A model generated the notes under the pieces. It was not told the origin of the DNA. It made no database searches and saw only the letters and a program-made list of their open reading frames with translations. DNA of 64,000 nt from an uncultured Erythrobacter sp. (lineage in GTDB: Bacteria > Pseudomonadota > Alphaproteobacteria > Sphingomonadales > Sphingomonadaceae), in assembly GCA_947488755.1 (NCBI GenBank), contig CANLAD010000001.1, positions 2,055,501 through 2,119,500 of the forward strand. Direction: 5' to 3'. Of this stretch, positions 8,163-17,643 are shown in pieces (position 1 is the stretch's first letter; every line of letters starts with the position of its first letter). The position numbers were made by a program, and so were the translations under genes.

Positions 8163-9716
8163 ATGGCAGGCGCCGCTGCAGCGGTTTCGCCGCCGGTCGA
8201 AAAGGCCGATGCTACGGCCTGGATCGCCGTAGCCGCCGGTGCGCTGGGGGCGATGCTGGCAACGCTTGACATCTCGATCGTCAATTCGGCGCTGCCGACG
8301 ATCCAGGGGGAAATCGGCGCGACCGGAACCGAAGGCACCTGGATCGCGACAGCCTTCCTTGTTGCCGAGATCATCATCATCCCTCTGAGCGCGTGGCTGG
8401 AAAGACTGCTCGGCCTTCGCACGCTGCTCATCGTCGCGGTTTCTGCCTTCACGGCCTTTTCGGTGTTGTGCGGCATTGCCACCGATCTGACGACGATGAT
8501 CATCGGTCGCACCGGTCAAGGGTTCATGGGCGGCGCGCTTATTCCAACCGCCATGACCATCGTCGCAAAGCGACTGCCTCCATCGCAACAGCCGATTGGC
8601 ATGGCGCTCTTCGGAATGACCGTGGTTCTTGGGCCGGTAATGGGCCCGTTGGTGGGGGGCTGGCTTACCGAGAACCTGAGCTGGCACTACGCCTTCTTCG
8701 TCAACGTGCCCGTCTGCGCGTTGCTCCTTGCTTTACTATTCATCGGGTTACCCCATGAAAAGCCCGACTGGGTTTACCTGCGCGAGGCTGATTGGGCGGG
8801 AATAGCTGGTATGATCCTTGGGTTGGGTGGGCTGACCATCGTTCTGGAAGAAGGCCACCGTGAGGAGTGGTTCGATTCCACGCTGATCGTCCAGCTCACA
8901 CTGATGACGGTCGTGGGTTTTGCACTTCTGACCTACGGACAGCTTTACGCGCGCAAACCCGTGCTCAAATTGCGCCTGATGCTCAGCAGGCAGTTTGCCA
9001 GCGTCGTGGTGATGGCACTGGCGCTTGGCATGGTCATGTATGGCTCGACCTACGTGATCCCGCAATTTCTCGCGATAATTTCCGATTATAATGCCTTGCA
9101 GACCGGACTTGTGATCTTCTGGATGGGCGTTCCGGCTTTCCTGTTGATGCCCGTTCTCCCGTTCATGATCCGCAGGATTCACATCCGCATTGCGGTCGGC
9201 GCGGGCATGTTCATCATGGCGCTAAGCTGTTTCGTCAGCATAAATCTGACAGCGGAATCGGGAGGTGGAGTGTTCACCGAAAGCCAGTTCCTGCGCGGCA
9301 TCGGCATGATCCTCACGATGATGTTCCTCAACCAGGCGACGGTAGCTTCGGTTGCCAAGGAGGATGCCGGCGATGCTTCGGGCATCTTCAACGCGGCGCG
9401 AAACCTAGGGGGCTCTTTCGCGCTCGCCGGGCTTGCTTCGTTCCAGGACCAGCGCCTGTGGCATCATAGTCGGCGGATGGAAGAAACTCTCAACGCCAAC
9501 AGCCCCCGGCTACAGGAATACCTGGACACCATGACGGCGTCGTTGGGCAATCCACAGGCCGCGCTGGAGATGCTTTCCGGCATCATTCAGCGCGATGCGT
9601 TCGTGATGACCTACAACGATGTCTTTTTCGCCATGGGCGCGATTACCCTGGTCACGGTGCCGCTGGTACTGTTCCTCAAGCCTCTCCCGAAGAACTTATC
9701 CCTTTCGATGCACTGA
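8163..9716 (+). CDS. DHA2-family MFS drug:proton antiporter, EmrB-like
   Basis: 517 residues with about 14 hydrophobic segments, as expected for DHA2 (14-TMS) transporters. TM1 carries the family motif LDISIVNSALP. A loop after TM2 reads WLERLLGLRTLL, a motif-A-like position. Antiporter motif C is suggested by VVLGPVMGPLVGGWL in TM5. The protein would use the proton gradient to pass drugs or toxic hydrophobic compounds into the EmrA/OMF channel. It lies between adaptor and channel genes with 3- and 7-base gaps. EmrB is the best named analogue; specificity cannot be read from sequence. Confidence 0.9.
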   Translation: MAGAAAAVSPPVEKADATAWIAVAAGALGAMLATLDISIVNSALPTIQGEIGATGTEGTWIATAFLVAEIIIIPLSAWLERLLGLRTLLIVAVSAFTAFSVLCGIATDLTTMIIGRTGQGFMGGALIPTAMTIVAKRLPPSQQPIGMALFGMTVVLGPVMGPLVGGWLTENLSWHYAFFVNVPVCALLLALLFIGLPHEKPDWVYLREADWAGIAGMILGLGGLTIVLEEGHREEWFDSTLIVQLTLMTVVGFALLTYGQLYARKPVLKLRLMLSRQFASVVVMALALGMVMYGSTYVIPQFLAIISDYNALQTGLVIFWMGVPAFLLMPVLPFMIRRIHIRIAVGAGMFIMALSCFVSINLTAESGGGVFTESQFLRGIGMILTMMFLNQATVASVAKEDAGDASGIFNAARNLGGSFALAGLASFQDQRLWHHSRRMEETLNANSPRLQEYLDTMTASLGNPQAALEMLSGIIQRDAFVMTYNDVFFAMGAITLVTVPLVLFLKPLPKNLSLSMH

Positions 9717-9723
9717 GAACTCT

Positions 9724-11241
9724 ATGCGCAAGACCCTAACCCTCCTCGCTCCCATGGCGCTCCTCGCGGGTTGCATGTCCGGTCCCGACTATGCCGGCCC
9801 CCCGCAACTTGCGACCGACGCAGGCAATGCGTTCGTACGGGCCGGCCCCGAAATCGATCCGTTGGCGCCGATTGCCGGCGACTGGTGGACGCTGCTCGGC
9901 GATCCGGTTCTCAATGAACTTGAGGCGCGTGCGCTGGCCGGCAATCCGGGCGTGGCCGCAGCGCGCGCTCGCATCGAACAGGCAAGGGCTTCTGTCCGCC
10001 AGGAGCGCGCCAACCGGCTACCCGCCGTGGCTGCGCAGGCGACTGCGGTCCAGGCGAATATCCCAGGGCTAGATATCGGCAGCGGCCCGCCCCCGGGATC
10101 GCCCGGCGCTCCTGCAGACACCGAAGAGCAGGACAGCCTCAGCGTCTACAACCTCGGGCTCAACGCAAACTGGGAGATCGATTTCGCTGGGGGGCAGGCA
10201 CGGCGTGTCGAGGCCATTAACGCTCAGGCTGCGGCCTCGGTGGCGAACGCCGAGGATGCGAAAGTCCAGCTCGCCGCCGAAATCGCGCGGGCGTATGTGA
10301 GCCTGCGAGAAGCGCAAGGGCGGCTCGAGCTTGTCCAGCGAGAGCGCGACTTGCAGCAGCAAATTCTCGAATTGACCTATCAGCGCTATACACAGGGCGC
10401 TCTCGCGCTGTTCCCGGTCGGTAACGCGAACGCCGAGCTCGAACTGCTCAAGTCGCAGATCGCGGAAGCTCAAGCGGACATCGATGTATTCAAAGACACG
10501 CTCGCGGTGCTGACGGGCGAAGCGCCCGGCGCACTCGACGGGCTCCTGGCGGCTCAGGCCGAAATTCCGCTTCCCCCCGAACGGGTCGCGGTGGGCGATC
10601 CCGCAGCGCTAATAGCGCGGCGGCCGGATGTTCGAGCCGCCGAACGCATGCTGGCCGCGGCGAATGCGCGGATTGGCGTGGCAGAGGCTGCTCGCTTCCC
10701 CAAGATTTCCTTCATGGGGATTCTCGGTTTGGGCGGATCGGAGCCCGACGACATCCTGGACCCGGGCAACTTATCGGCAATCGCTTTGCCGCGGCTACAG
10801 TGGAACCTGCTTGATTTCGGCCGCACGGCAGCATCGATCGATCAGGCCGAGAGTGCGCGCGACGAGGCCGAAGCGCGTTATGTTGAAGTGGTCCTTGGCG
10901 CACTGCGCGACGCCGAACAATCGCTTGCCCGGTTCGGGCAACAAAGAGCCAACGTAGCCGCGCTGGCGCAGATCAGTCGACAGGCCGACACGGCTGCGGA
11001 GCTTAACGAGCAACGCCGCGCCGCGGGGGTAATCTCGCAAGGCGAACTCAACACTTCGATCCGCAAGCGCGAACAGGCCAGAGCAAATCTCGATCGGGCG
11101 ATCGCCGCCATGACAAATGGCTGGATCGCGATCCAGAAGTCGCTTGGGTTGGGATGGGTCGAATTGTCTCGCGACAATCGCACGTCGGTTGAGCCTGCTC
11201 CGGTCGATCGAAAATCAGTTATGAAACCTGAACAGAGTTAG
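9724..11241 (+). CDS. NodT/OprM-family outer-membrane efflux lipoprotein
   Basis: 505 residues starting at ATG 9724. The lipoprotein signal ends LLAGC, so Cys18 is the likely lipidated residue; this rules out the longer frame from 9619, which would bury the signal inside the preceding gene. Two OEP repeats are visible, each with long heptad-like helices and a beta-strand stretch (INAQAAASVANAEDAKVQLA; RRPDVRAAERMLAAANARIG). Such proteins form trimeric channels across the outer membrane and periplasm and complete the pump encoded by the two upstream genes. Confidence 0.9.
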   Translation: MRKTLTLLAPMALLAGCMSGPDYAGPPQLATDAGNAFVRAGPEIDPLAPIAGDWWTLLGDPVLNELEARALAGNPGVAAARARIEQARASVRQERANRLPAVAAQATAVQANIPGLDIGSGPPPGSPGAPADTEEQDSLSVYNLGLNANWEIDFAGGQARRVEAINAQAAASVANAEDAKVQLAAEIARAYVSLREAQGRLELVQRERDLQQQILELTYQRYTQGALALFPVGNANAELELLKSQIAEAQADIDVFKDTLAVLTGEAPGALDGLLAAQAEIPLPPERVAVGDPAALIARRPDVRAAERMLAAANARIGVAEAARFPKISFMGILGLGGSEPDDILDPGNLSAIALPRLQWNLLDFGRTAASIDQAESARDEAEARYVEVVLGALRDAEQSLARFGQQRANVAALAQISRQADTAAELNEQRRAAGVISQGELNTSIRKREQARANLDRAIAAMTNGWIAIQKSLGLGWVELSRDNRTSVEPAPVDRKSVMKPEQS

Positions 11242-11292
11242 GATAAGTTTTCTCAGAAGTCTGCCCCGCAGCCCCTTCCAACTTTTCCTAAC
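11237..11292 (+). terminator. Imperfect inverted repeat after the efflux operon
   Basis: GTTAGGATAAGTTTT (11237-11251) and CCAACTTTTCCTAAC (11278-11292) are near-complementary arms overlapping the channel-gene stop codon. A T-run is not clear, so it may be a weak terminator or an RNA-stabilising hairpin. Confidence 0.35.
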
Positions 11293-11681
11293 GCGTCAGC
11301 ACCTCGTGCACTTTGACCCAATCTTGGATCATAGGGGTCAGCATGTTTCCGCCTTTCGCAGAGTGCGTTTGCCAGTATCACCATCGGATATCCCGATTGC
11401 ACTATTCGGTGACTCTTCATTGTCGTATCTATGTAAGGCCTTAAGCTTTCCGCGAGCATCTCGTAGCGACATCAACGAGCGATCGTAAAAGCATTTCGAG
11501 TGCAGCTCGCATTTGGCCGGTTCGATGACCGCCTTGTCGGTAGGCTTACGAGGCGGTCATCGAGCATTACGCCGCTCTGGAAAAGCTATAAAGTCATGGG
11601 TCGAAATACGAACTAGCTGGCACTGTCCGTTCGGGTCGTTGGGAGGACCACCAATCTCCCCGCCAACACGATCTGGACCTG
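11242..11681. other. Gene-less stretch between convergent genes
   Basis: 440 bases between the efflux operon and a TonB receptor gene pointing toward it. It holds the imperfect repeat at 11237-11292 and a perfect 13-base inverted repeat at 11522-11563. No convincing coding frame was found. Confidence 0.5.
11522..11563. repeat. Perfect 13-base inverted repeat
   Basis: TCGATGACCGCCT (11522-11534) and AGGCGGTCATCGA (11551-11563) are exact reverse complements with a 16-base spacer. There is no adjacent T-run on either strand. It could be a bidirectional terminator for the two convergent units, a protein-binding site or a remnant of a small repeat element. Confidence 0.5.
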
Positions 11682-14618
11682 TTAGAAACTGAACCCCAAA
11701 GCAACACCATATCTACGAGGATCCAAAGTGTAGATATTGGTAAAATTCCCCGAGGATGCGTCGGTCAAGTACAAGCCTGTCACCGAGCTGCTGTCGAAAA
11801 TGTTCTGAACAAATCCGCGCACGAACCAACGCTCATCCGCACTGTTCAACTGCACGATCGCGTTGGCTTGCACGAATGGCTCGATCCGGTTGACCCTGCC
11901 GTTAAAGATATTGCCGTATTGCTCACCAGTCAGCGCTACGTCCACGCGAGGAACCAGAGTCATGCCATTGTCGAAAGTGGCGGTGTACTGCACACCCATC
12001 GAAACCTTCATTTCGGGGGCCTGCGGCAACTTGTTCCCTTTTAAGTTGACCTCTACGCCAGGGCTTAATACCGCAAGGCCGCTGCCCGCCGGAACGGCTC
12101 CGGCCAAGACATCGCAAATGCTGAATGCGCCGCTTGACGCAAGATTGCCGTCGTTAGGAAATTCTTCGGGACCACGAAGACCCAGAGCTGCGTTCACTCC
12201 GGCGACGAATGCGTCGGCCACGCCGGGGGCTGGCCCGGTTACGGCACAATTAGCACCGTTGCTGATATCCTTGATGATGACGGCATCAGGATCGCCGCCA
12301 CCCGGGTCGCGCGGATTGGAGAAGAACTGGTCGCCGGCAACTTCCGCGTTGAGATAACTGAACGTCAAGTTGACAAGCCAATCGGGATCGGGCCGGATAA
12401 CGGACTCTAGTTCCACACCCCAGATATCGGCATCGATAGTATCATTAACTGAGGTACGGGCGACGATGCGGCTAAGCTGCAACCCGCTATACTTATAGTA
12501 GAATGCAGTAGCGTTTAATTGCAGTGCGCCATTCGCAAAGGTATTTTTCGATCCGATTTCAAATGCGTCGATGGTTTCTGATCCGAAGCTTTCAGCCACA
12601 TCGAAAACGGGCGAAAGGGGCGGGTTGATACCCCCGGATTTATAGCCCCTGGCATAAGATGCGTAAATCGAATTGTCAGGCGTAACTTCGTAGTCGAGCA
12701 CCGCACGCCCGGTTATTTCATCGAAACCTACTTCTCTAAATTGCGTCAGCTGCTCACCTGGCGTACCAGGATCGGCATCAAAAAGACCAGAGGGACCGGT
12801 TAAGGGAGTGATCGGGCTGTCGAACGGCTCCCCGTCATTCGCGTAAGGATTGAGGAAGCTAATCAAGGTCGTGCGCGCAGTCACGTCTTTCTTGTCGTCG
12901 TTATACCGCAAACCTCCGGTGAAGGTCAGACGCTCGGTCAGGTCGACGTAGATCTCCCCGAACACACCGAAGCTCTCAAGATTAGCCTCGAGAGAATTGT
13001 TGCGGTACATGGATGTTGCGAAGTAGGATGGCGGTGCACCGCCTGCCAAAGTACCAAACGATCCCAGAATGGCACTGGCGTAGTCAAGCGCGAATGAGTT
13101 TACATAGTAACTGTTGTCGGTAGTCTTGGACTTTGCATAGATCCCTCCGAGCAGGAAATTGAATGCTCCGTCGAAATCACTGGAAAGGAGGATTTCGCCG
13201 CTCCAGGATTCGCGTTGCTCTGAAGACCTGTCGAAGGATAGCGGCGTTTCGCCGCACAATACATTACCTTCGAACGCGCCCCTGTTCCCATCATCGTTAT
13301 CGGAGGTGCACAATACGCCCCCTGGGCCATTGGGGATGAGAGCCTCCACAATCGGGGTAAAATACGCCGACGAACCTGGCACGAACGCCGGTGCAGGTGC
13401 GGGGAGGCCGGTAGGCAAACCGTTGGCCGCGAAGCCGGACAACACGTTCAAGGCCGTAGCAAAGGCGGTACGATCCTGAATGCCCAGAAAGTAGTCCTGC
13501 CGGGAATCGACTTCGGTGTCCTGATAAAGACCGGTTGCAGTCAGTGTCATAGCTCCGATGCGCTGCTCGAGACGGGCCTGTAGCTGCACTTCATCGGCAA
13601 AATAGAATGGAGTATACGCCGTGTTTACCGTGCGCACATCGTCGGGCTTATCGAATCCTGCAAATGCATCGGGGCCGTACAGGCTTCCCAATCCCAGTAC
13701 TGAGGGAATTCCCTGAATAGCGAAGAACTCTTGCGAACTGAGCGTTGCGCCGACTGTGGAATTGGCATTGGTGATGTCAAAGTCGCGGCGATTGTTCAGA
13801 CAACCCAGCACGCCGAGCGGGTCACGCTGGCAGGCCTGCTTTTGATTACGTAAACGGGTGTCATCTTCCCTGAAATAATATGCCATGAAGTCGAGAGTGG
13901 TATCGGCACCGGGTTCAAAACGAAGAGAACCACGAACAGCGTACATGTCTCGGTCGTCGACATCCGAATTGTCGAAAAGGTTTGTGGTGTAACCGTCGCG
14001 ATTCAGAAAGAATCCGGCTACCCGAACGCCGATAGAATCGCCGATCGGGACATTGACCACCCCCTCGGCCTTGATGCTGTTGTAATTCCCATACTCGAAC
14101 TCTCCGGCCGCGCCGAAAGAACCGAGGTCAGGCTTGGCTGTCACAAGGTTGACAACACCCGAGGTAGCGTTGCGGCCGAAGAGGGTGCCCTGCGGCCCCC
14201 GTAGGACCTCAATTCGCTCAAGGTCAAAATATTCTGTTTCGAACAGCCGGGTACCAAAAAGAGGGGAACCATTGATATGGATAGCCGTCGCTGCGTCACA
14301 CGTCACACCAACACAAAGATCGCCGATACCACGGATGGTGAAGGACGACCCGGTGAAGTTGCCCTTCGAAAATGAGACGTTCGGGAGCGTCAATTGAAGG
14401 TCAGCAGCGTTTTCGATCTGCTGGCTTTCGAGAGCCGTAGCATCGAAGGCACTGACCGCGATCGGCACCTCTTGCAGACTTTGAGATTGGCGTTGGGCCG
14501 TCACGATGATTACGGATCCTTGGGGTTCCGCCTCATCAGTTGTGGAATCCTGCGCTAAAGCCATCTGCGGCCAAGCCAAGATGGCCGAAGTGGCGAGCAC
14601 CATCGCTCTCAGTGTCAT
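11682..14618 (-). CDS. TonB-dependent receptor (outer-membrane substrate importer)
   Basis: 978 residues. The signal peptide is about residues 1-22 (ends ALAQ), followed by a TonB-box-like segment (SVIIVTAQRQSQ) and a plug domain of about 45-165 with IEVLRGPQGTLFGRNATSG. The rest is a beta-barrel, ending in Phe (GVALGFSF) as outer-membrane proteins usually do. Sphingomonad receptors of this size import large or hydrophobic organic substrates rather than only siderophores. It lies downstream of, and in the same direction as, the monooxygenase/acyl-CoA operon, but a probable terminator separates them. Inference: it takes up the compound degraded by that operon. A CVGVTC pair in the plug may form a disulfide. 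Confidence 0.9.
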   Translation of the reverse strand: MTLRAMVLATSAILAWPQMALAQDSTTDEAEPQGSVIIVTAQRQSQSLQEVPIAVSAFDATALESQQIENAADLQLTLPNVSFSKGNFTGSSFTIRGIGDLCVGVTCDAATAIHINGSPLFGTRLFETEYFDLERIEVLRGPQGTLFGRNATSGVVNLVTAKPDLGSFGAAGEFEYGNYNSIKAEGVVNVPIGDSIGVRVAGFFLNRDGYTTNLFDNSDVDDRDMYAVRGSLRFEPGADTTLDFMAYYFREDDTRLRNQKQACQRDPLGVLGCLNNRRDFDITNANSTVGATLSSQEFFAIQGIPSVLGLGSLYGPDAFAGFDKPDDVRTVNTAYTPFYFADEVQLQARLEQRIGAMTLTATGLYQDTEVDSRQDYFLGIQDRTAFATALNVLSGFAANGLPTGLPAPAPAFVPGSSAYFTPIVEALIPNGPGGVLCTSDNDDGNRGAFEGNVLCGETPLSFDRSSEQRESWSGEILLSSDFDGAFNFLLGGIYAKSKTTDNSYYVNSFALDYASAILGSFGTLAGGAPPSYFATSMYRNNSLEANLESFGVFGEIYVDLTERLTFTGGLRYNDDKKDVTARTTLISFLNPYANDGEPFDSPITPLTGPSGLFDADPGTPGEQLTQFREVGFDEITGRAVLDYEVTPDNSIYASYARGYKSGGINPPLSPVFDVAESFGSETIDAFEIGSKNTFANGALQLNATAFYYKYSGLQLSRIVARTSVNDTIDADIWGVELESVIRPDPDWLVNLTFSYLNAEVAGDQFFSNPRDPGGGDPDAVIIKDISNGANCAVTGPAPGVADAFVAGVNAALGLRGPEEFPNDGNLASSGAFSICDVLAGAVPAGSGLAVLSPGVEVNLKGNKLPQAPEMKVSMGVQYTATFDNGMTLVPRVDVALTGEQYGNIFNGRVNRIEPFVQANAIVQLNSADERWFVRGFVQNIFDSSSVTGLYLTDASSGNFTNIYTLDPRRYGVALGFSF

Positions 14619-15037
14619 ATAGCATCCCTTCCCATCTCTTCAGTGCGACGATAATTGGCTCCGCCGCTTACTGCAAAATGGGGCGACCTCGAGGGTCGCC
14701 CCTTAGTCTGTGGAGAGGAGAGGGAAAGAATTAGCCCAATCCCCGTCCATGGGCATATACGTCCGCGTGATATTAGTAAAGCGCCTTATCTTTTGACCCC
14801 ATGGGCCACGATCCAGATCGCACGCGGAGTGAACGTTTGCTAAAGATCAGCAATGGTTGGCGCGCTAAGCGAGTTGCTCCCGATAAAGCTTTTGCCCCAG
14901 CTGGCATCGAGACCAACGAAGCGTTCGTCGTGCCGACGGCGACAATGGTTCGGATATAGTACAAGATGAATATGAACGCCCTTTGCCCCCATCTCGCTGG
15001 CCTCTGACCAGGAACCAGCCTCTTAGTATGGGGGATC
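14619..15037. other. Gene-less stretch with terminator and presumed receptor promoter
   Basis: 419 bases between the alpha/beta hydrolase stop and the TonB receptor start, both on the minus strand. It holds the hairpin at 14680-14702 and must hold the receptor ribosome-binding site and promoter. I see no reliable coding frame; the open frames here are out-of-phase continuations of the hydrolase region. Confidence 0.5.
14680..14702 (-). terminator. Probable terminator upstream of the TonB receptor gene
   Basis: A perfect 9-base GC-rich stem (GGGGCGACC / GGTCGCCCC) with a 5-base loop. On the minus strand it is followed by ATTTTGC. It would end transcripts of the operon finishing at 15038 before the receptor gene starting at 14618. 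Confidence 0.5.
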
Positions 15038-16009
15038 TCAGAGGCTCCAAAAGGCCAGTACCGCCCGAAGCGCAGCGACGAACGCGAGCGGCTGATCCAG
15101 CATGAGATGATGGCGTGCATCGGGCACTGCAACAATTGGTATCTTTCCCCCTCCCAGTTCCCGGATATAGCGGGCGGAATCGCGATCAAAGAGCTGACTT
15201 TTCTCGCCGTACACAATCGCTTTGCGCCCGGGCGCATCGACCAGCCTCTGGCCTACTGTCAGCCATTCGTCGGGCTTGTTGCTGCGCCGGAACACTTCGG
15301 GAGAAAACTTCCATGTCCACTCCTCGCCATCGCGGCGGAGAGAGTGATAGGCCATGTAATCCATCAGGAACGGCTCACCAACTGCCTGCGGCGGCGACAG
15401 GATATACCTCTCGCGCGCCGCTTCGTAGGTGGGGTAGCGTCGCACCGGTTTGTCAGGATTACCCGACCCGGGGCTCGATCTGCCCATGGTCCAGTATTTC
15501 TCCAGCTTTTCGGGCCGCATCACCATGAGATCGCAGACAATAACGCCGGCGAAGGCATCCGGCGATTGGGAAACGGCGGTCAGCGCTGCACCCGAGCCGA
15601 AGCTATGGGCGATGATCGTCGGTCTGCTTCCATCCGCAAACAAATCGAGCGCTTCGCTGATCTCGACAAATTCCTTTCCCCGCGCAGCTATATCGGCCAC
15701 GCCGCGCATCTCGCTATCGCCCATACCGGCCAGATCGAACGCCACCACGTCGTAGTCTTCGGCAAGGTACGGTGCGATGAAGGCAAAGCAGCGGGCATGG
15801 GCGAGAAAACCGTGAGTCATGAGCAATTTGGGCCGGTCACGCCTGCCCCAGCGAAGATAATGCACCCGCGCGCCACCAACCTCTACGAAGCCTTCCTCAC
15901 GGGGCACGCTCAGCGCCCAGGCGAACCATTCGGGTATATCCGCCCCGTCGCCGGCCCATACGGGATCAATATCTGTTGACCCGTCGTGGATTGGTTTCAT
16001 TTCATTCAT
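15038..16009 (-). CDS. Alpha/beta hydrolase
   Basis: 323 residues, starting at the ATG that overlaps the monooxygenase stop (ATGA). The core fold runs from about residue 45: THGFLAHARCF (oxyanion segment), YDVVAFDLAGMGDS, nucleophile elbow IIAHSFGSGA (a serine-type elbow with His before the Ser), and a C-terminal catalytic His in PDARHHLML. It is a soluble esterase or C-C hydrolase type. Translational coupling to a Baeyer-Villiger monooxygenase suggests it opens the lactone or ester made by that enzyme, a common pairing. Substrate not known. Confidence 0.85.
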   Translation of the reverse strand: MNEMKPIHDGSTDIDPVWAGDGADIPEWFAWALSVPREEGFVEVGGARVHYLRWGRRDRPKLLMTHGFLAHARCFAFIAPYLAEDYDVVAFDLAGMGDSEMRGVADIAARGKEFVEISEALDLFADGSRPTIIAHSFGSGAALTAVSQSPDAFAGVIVCDLMVMRPEKLEKYWTMGRSSPGSGNPDKPVRRYPTYEAARERYILSPPQAVGEPFLMDYMAYHSLRRDGEEWTWKFSPEVFRRSNKPDEWLTVGQRLVDAPGRKAIVYGEKSQLFDRDSARYIRELGGGKIPIVAVPDARHHLMLDQPLAFVAALRAVLAFWSL

Positions 16010-17643
16010 TTCGGCGCAGTCTCCATACCGGATAGTGTATTCCTGATAAAACCACGATAATCGTGCCGTGCGACATCGTGGCATAGATCGGCGTAACCAG
16101 ATACGCTGGGGAAATTGATCAGTTGTCGGGGTTTGCCGGGAATATTGGCGCCCATGTACCACGATTCAGCCTTGGGGAAGAGCGTCATCGACCCTACTTG
16201 GGCGACCATATCGGTCCAGCTTCGCTCGGCCAGCGCATCGGCTTCGAAAAGGCCGATCCTGTTATCGCGCAGCCAGATCAGGAAATCGCAGATCCAGTCA
16301 CCCTGGATTTCGGCGCTTGTCGGACCGTTGGAAAAGCCTGAAGGGCTGAGCGGGCCGTAGGCGAACAGCATGTTCGGAAATTGGGCGACGGCCATGCCCA
16401 GATAGGCTTTGATCTCACTCTTCCATGCTTCTGCCAGCGCCAGCCCACCGCGGCCGGTGATGTTCATGTCGATGAGCCCGCCACGACCGGCATCGAAGCC
16501 GGTCGCGAAGACAATGAGATCGCACGGGATCATGCCAGTGGCTGTTTCTATCCCGGCCTCGGTGACGCGAGTGATCGCGGTGTCGTTCAGATCGACCAGC
16601 GTCACATTGTCTTGTGCGAAGATCTCGTAATAATTCTGTTCGAGCGATGGTCGCTTGGTCCCGAAGGGATGTGGCGGCTCATCGGGAGCGAGCTTCTCGG
16701 CAATGGTCGGGTCGCAGATCCGCTCGCGCACCTCGTCACGCCAGAACTCGTAGGCGTGGCGATTGGCGTCCTCGTTCGTCAGTATGTCAGCGAAATTATG
16801 ATACCAGAAGCGCAACCCTCCTCGCTGCCACAAATCCTCGAAATGCGTAGTCCGCTCTTCCTCGGTCACAGCCAGGGCCGAGATGTCCAGCGATTGGCAT
16901 TCGAAACCGCCACTTGTCGTAAGCCTTTTCTGGAAGACAGCGGGATATTCGGATTTTTCGCGAAGCTGACGATCAGCGTCCAGTTTTTCCTGCCGCATGG
17001 GAAGGGCGAGAATCGGGGTTCGCTGAAAAAGCGTCAGCTGCTCCGCACAGCTTGCCGCCTCCTGCGCCACCTGTACGCCGCTGGCACCCGTGCCGATCAG
17101 GGCGATCCGGCGGCCGGAAAGGTCGATGCCTTCCTGCGGCCAGCGGGCGGTATGGCACCATTCGCCTTCGAAATCGCTAAGGCCCGGGATATCGGGAATG
17201 TAGGGTTTCGAGGCGAACCCCAGCGCCGGCAAGAGGAAACGCGCGCTTACTTTTCCGCCATCGTCGAGCTTCAATCGCCAGCAGGCGGTGTCTTCATCGA
17301 ACGGCGCGCTTTCGACCCGTGTTTTCATTCGCATTGCCGGCCAGAGGTCGAGCGTATCGCAGACGTGGAGGAAATAGGCGCGCAGTTCTTCCCAGCCTGG
17401 AAATCGTTCGCTCCACGTCCAGCTTTTCCATACTTCCGCAATGGAAAATTCGTAAAGTGGAACCTGGGAATCGACCCGTGCTCCCGGATAGCGGTTCCAG
17501 TACCAGATTCCGCCCGGCTGCTCCGCTGCGTCTACCAGCAGAACATCGAACCCCGCCTGACGCAGCTTGTAAAGCAGGTATATTCCGCTGAACCCGGCCC
17601 CGACGATTACGACATCATAGTCAGGAGGGGGCGAATGGCTCAC
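16006..17643 (-). CDS. Flavin-containing Baeyer-Villiger-type monooxygenase
   Basis: 545 residues with a GTG start. The FAD Rossmann motif is GAGFSG at residues 16-21. The BVMO fingerprint FxGxxxHTxxWP is present as FEGEWCHTARWP at about 158-169, and the NADPH Rossmann motif follows (IGTGASGVQ). Length and motif order fit class B BVMOs of the cyclohexanone/phenylacetone monooxygenase type, which insert one oxygen of O2 next to a ketone. It overlaps the acyl-CoA synthetase gene upstream and the hydrolase gene downstream by four bases each. Predicted role: oxidise a cyclic or side-chain ketone of the imported substrate. Confidence 0.9.
   Translation of the reverse strand: MSHSPPPDYDVVIVGAGFSGIYLLYKLRQAGFDVLLVDAAEQPGGIWYWNRYPGARVDSQVPLYEFSIAEVWKSWTWSERFPGWEELRAYFLHVCDTLDLWPAMRMKTRVESAPFDEDTACWRLKLDDGGKVSARFLLPALGFASKPYIPDIPGLSDFEGEWCHTARWPQEGIDLSGRRIALIGTGASGVQVAQEAASCAEQLTLFQRTPILALPMRQEKLDADRQLREKSEYPAVFQKRLTTSGGFECQSLDISALAVTEEERTTHFEDLWQRGGLRFWYHNFADILTNEDANRHAYEFWRDEVRERICDPTIAEKLAPDEPPHPFGTKRPSLEQNYYEIFAQDNVTLVDLNDTAITRVTEAGIETATGMIPCDLIVFATGFDAGRGGLIDMNITGRGGLALAEAWKSEIKAYLGMAVAQFPNMLFAYGPLSPSGFSNGPTSAEIQGDWICDFLIWLRDNRIGLFEADALAERSWTDMVAQVGSMTLFPKAESWYMGANIPGKPRQLINFPSVSGYADLCHDVARHDYRGFIRNTLSGMETAPK

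Noticed and set aside
14773..15237. 154-codon minus-strand frame between the hydrolase and the TonB receptor
   Set aside because: Overlaps the hydrolase 3' end out of frame and has no protein-like features.
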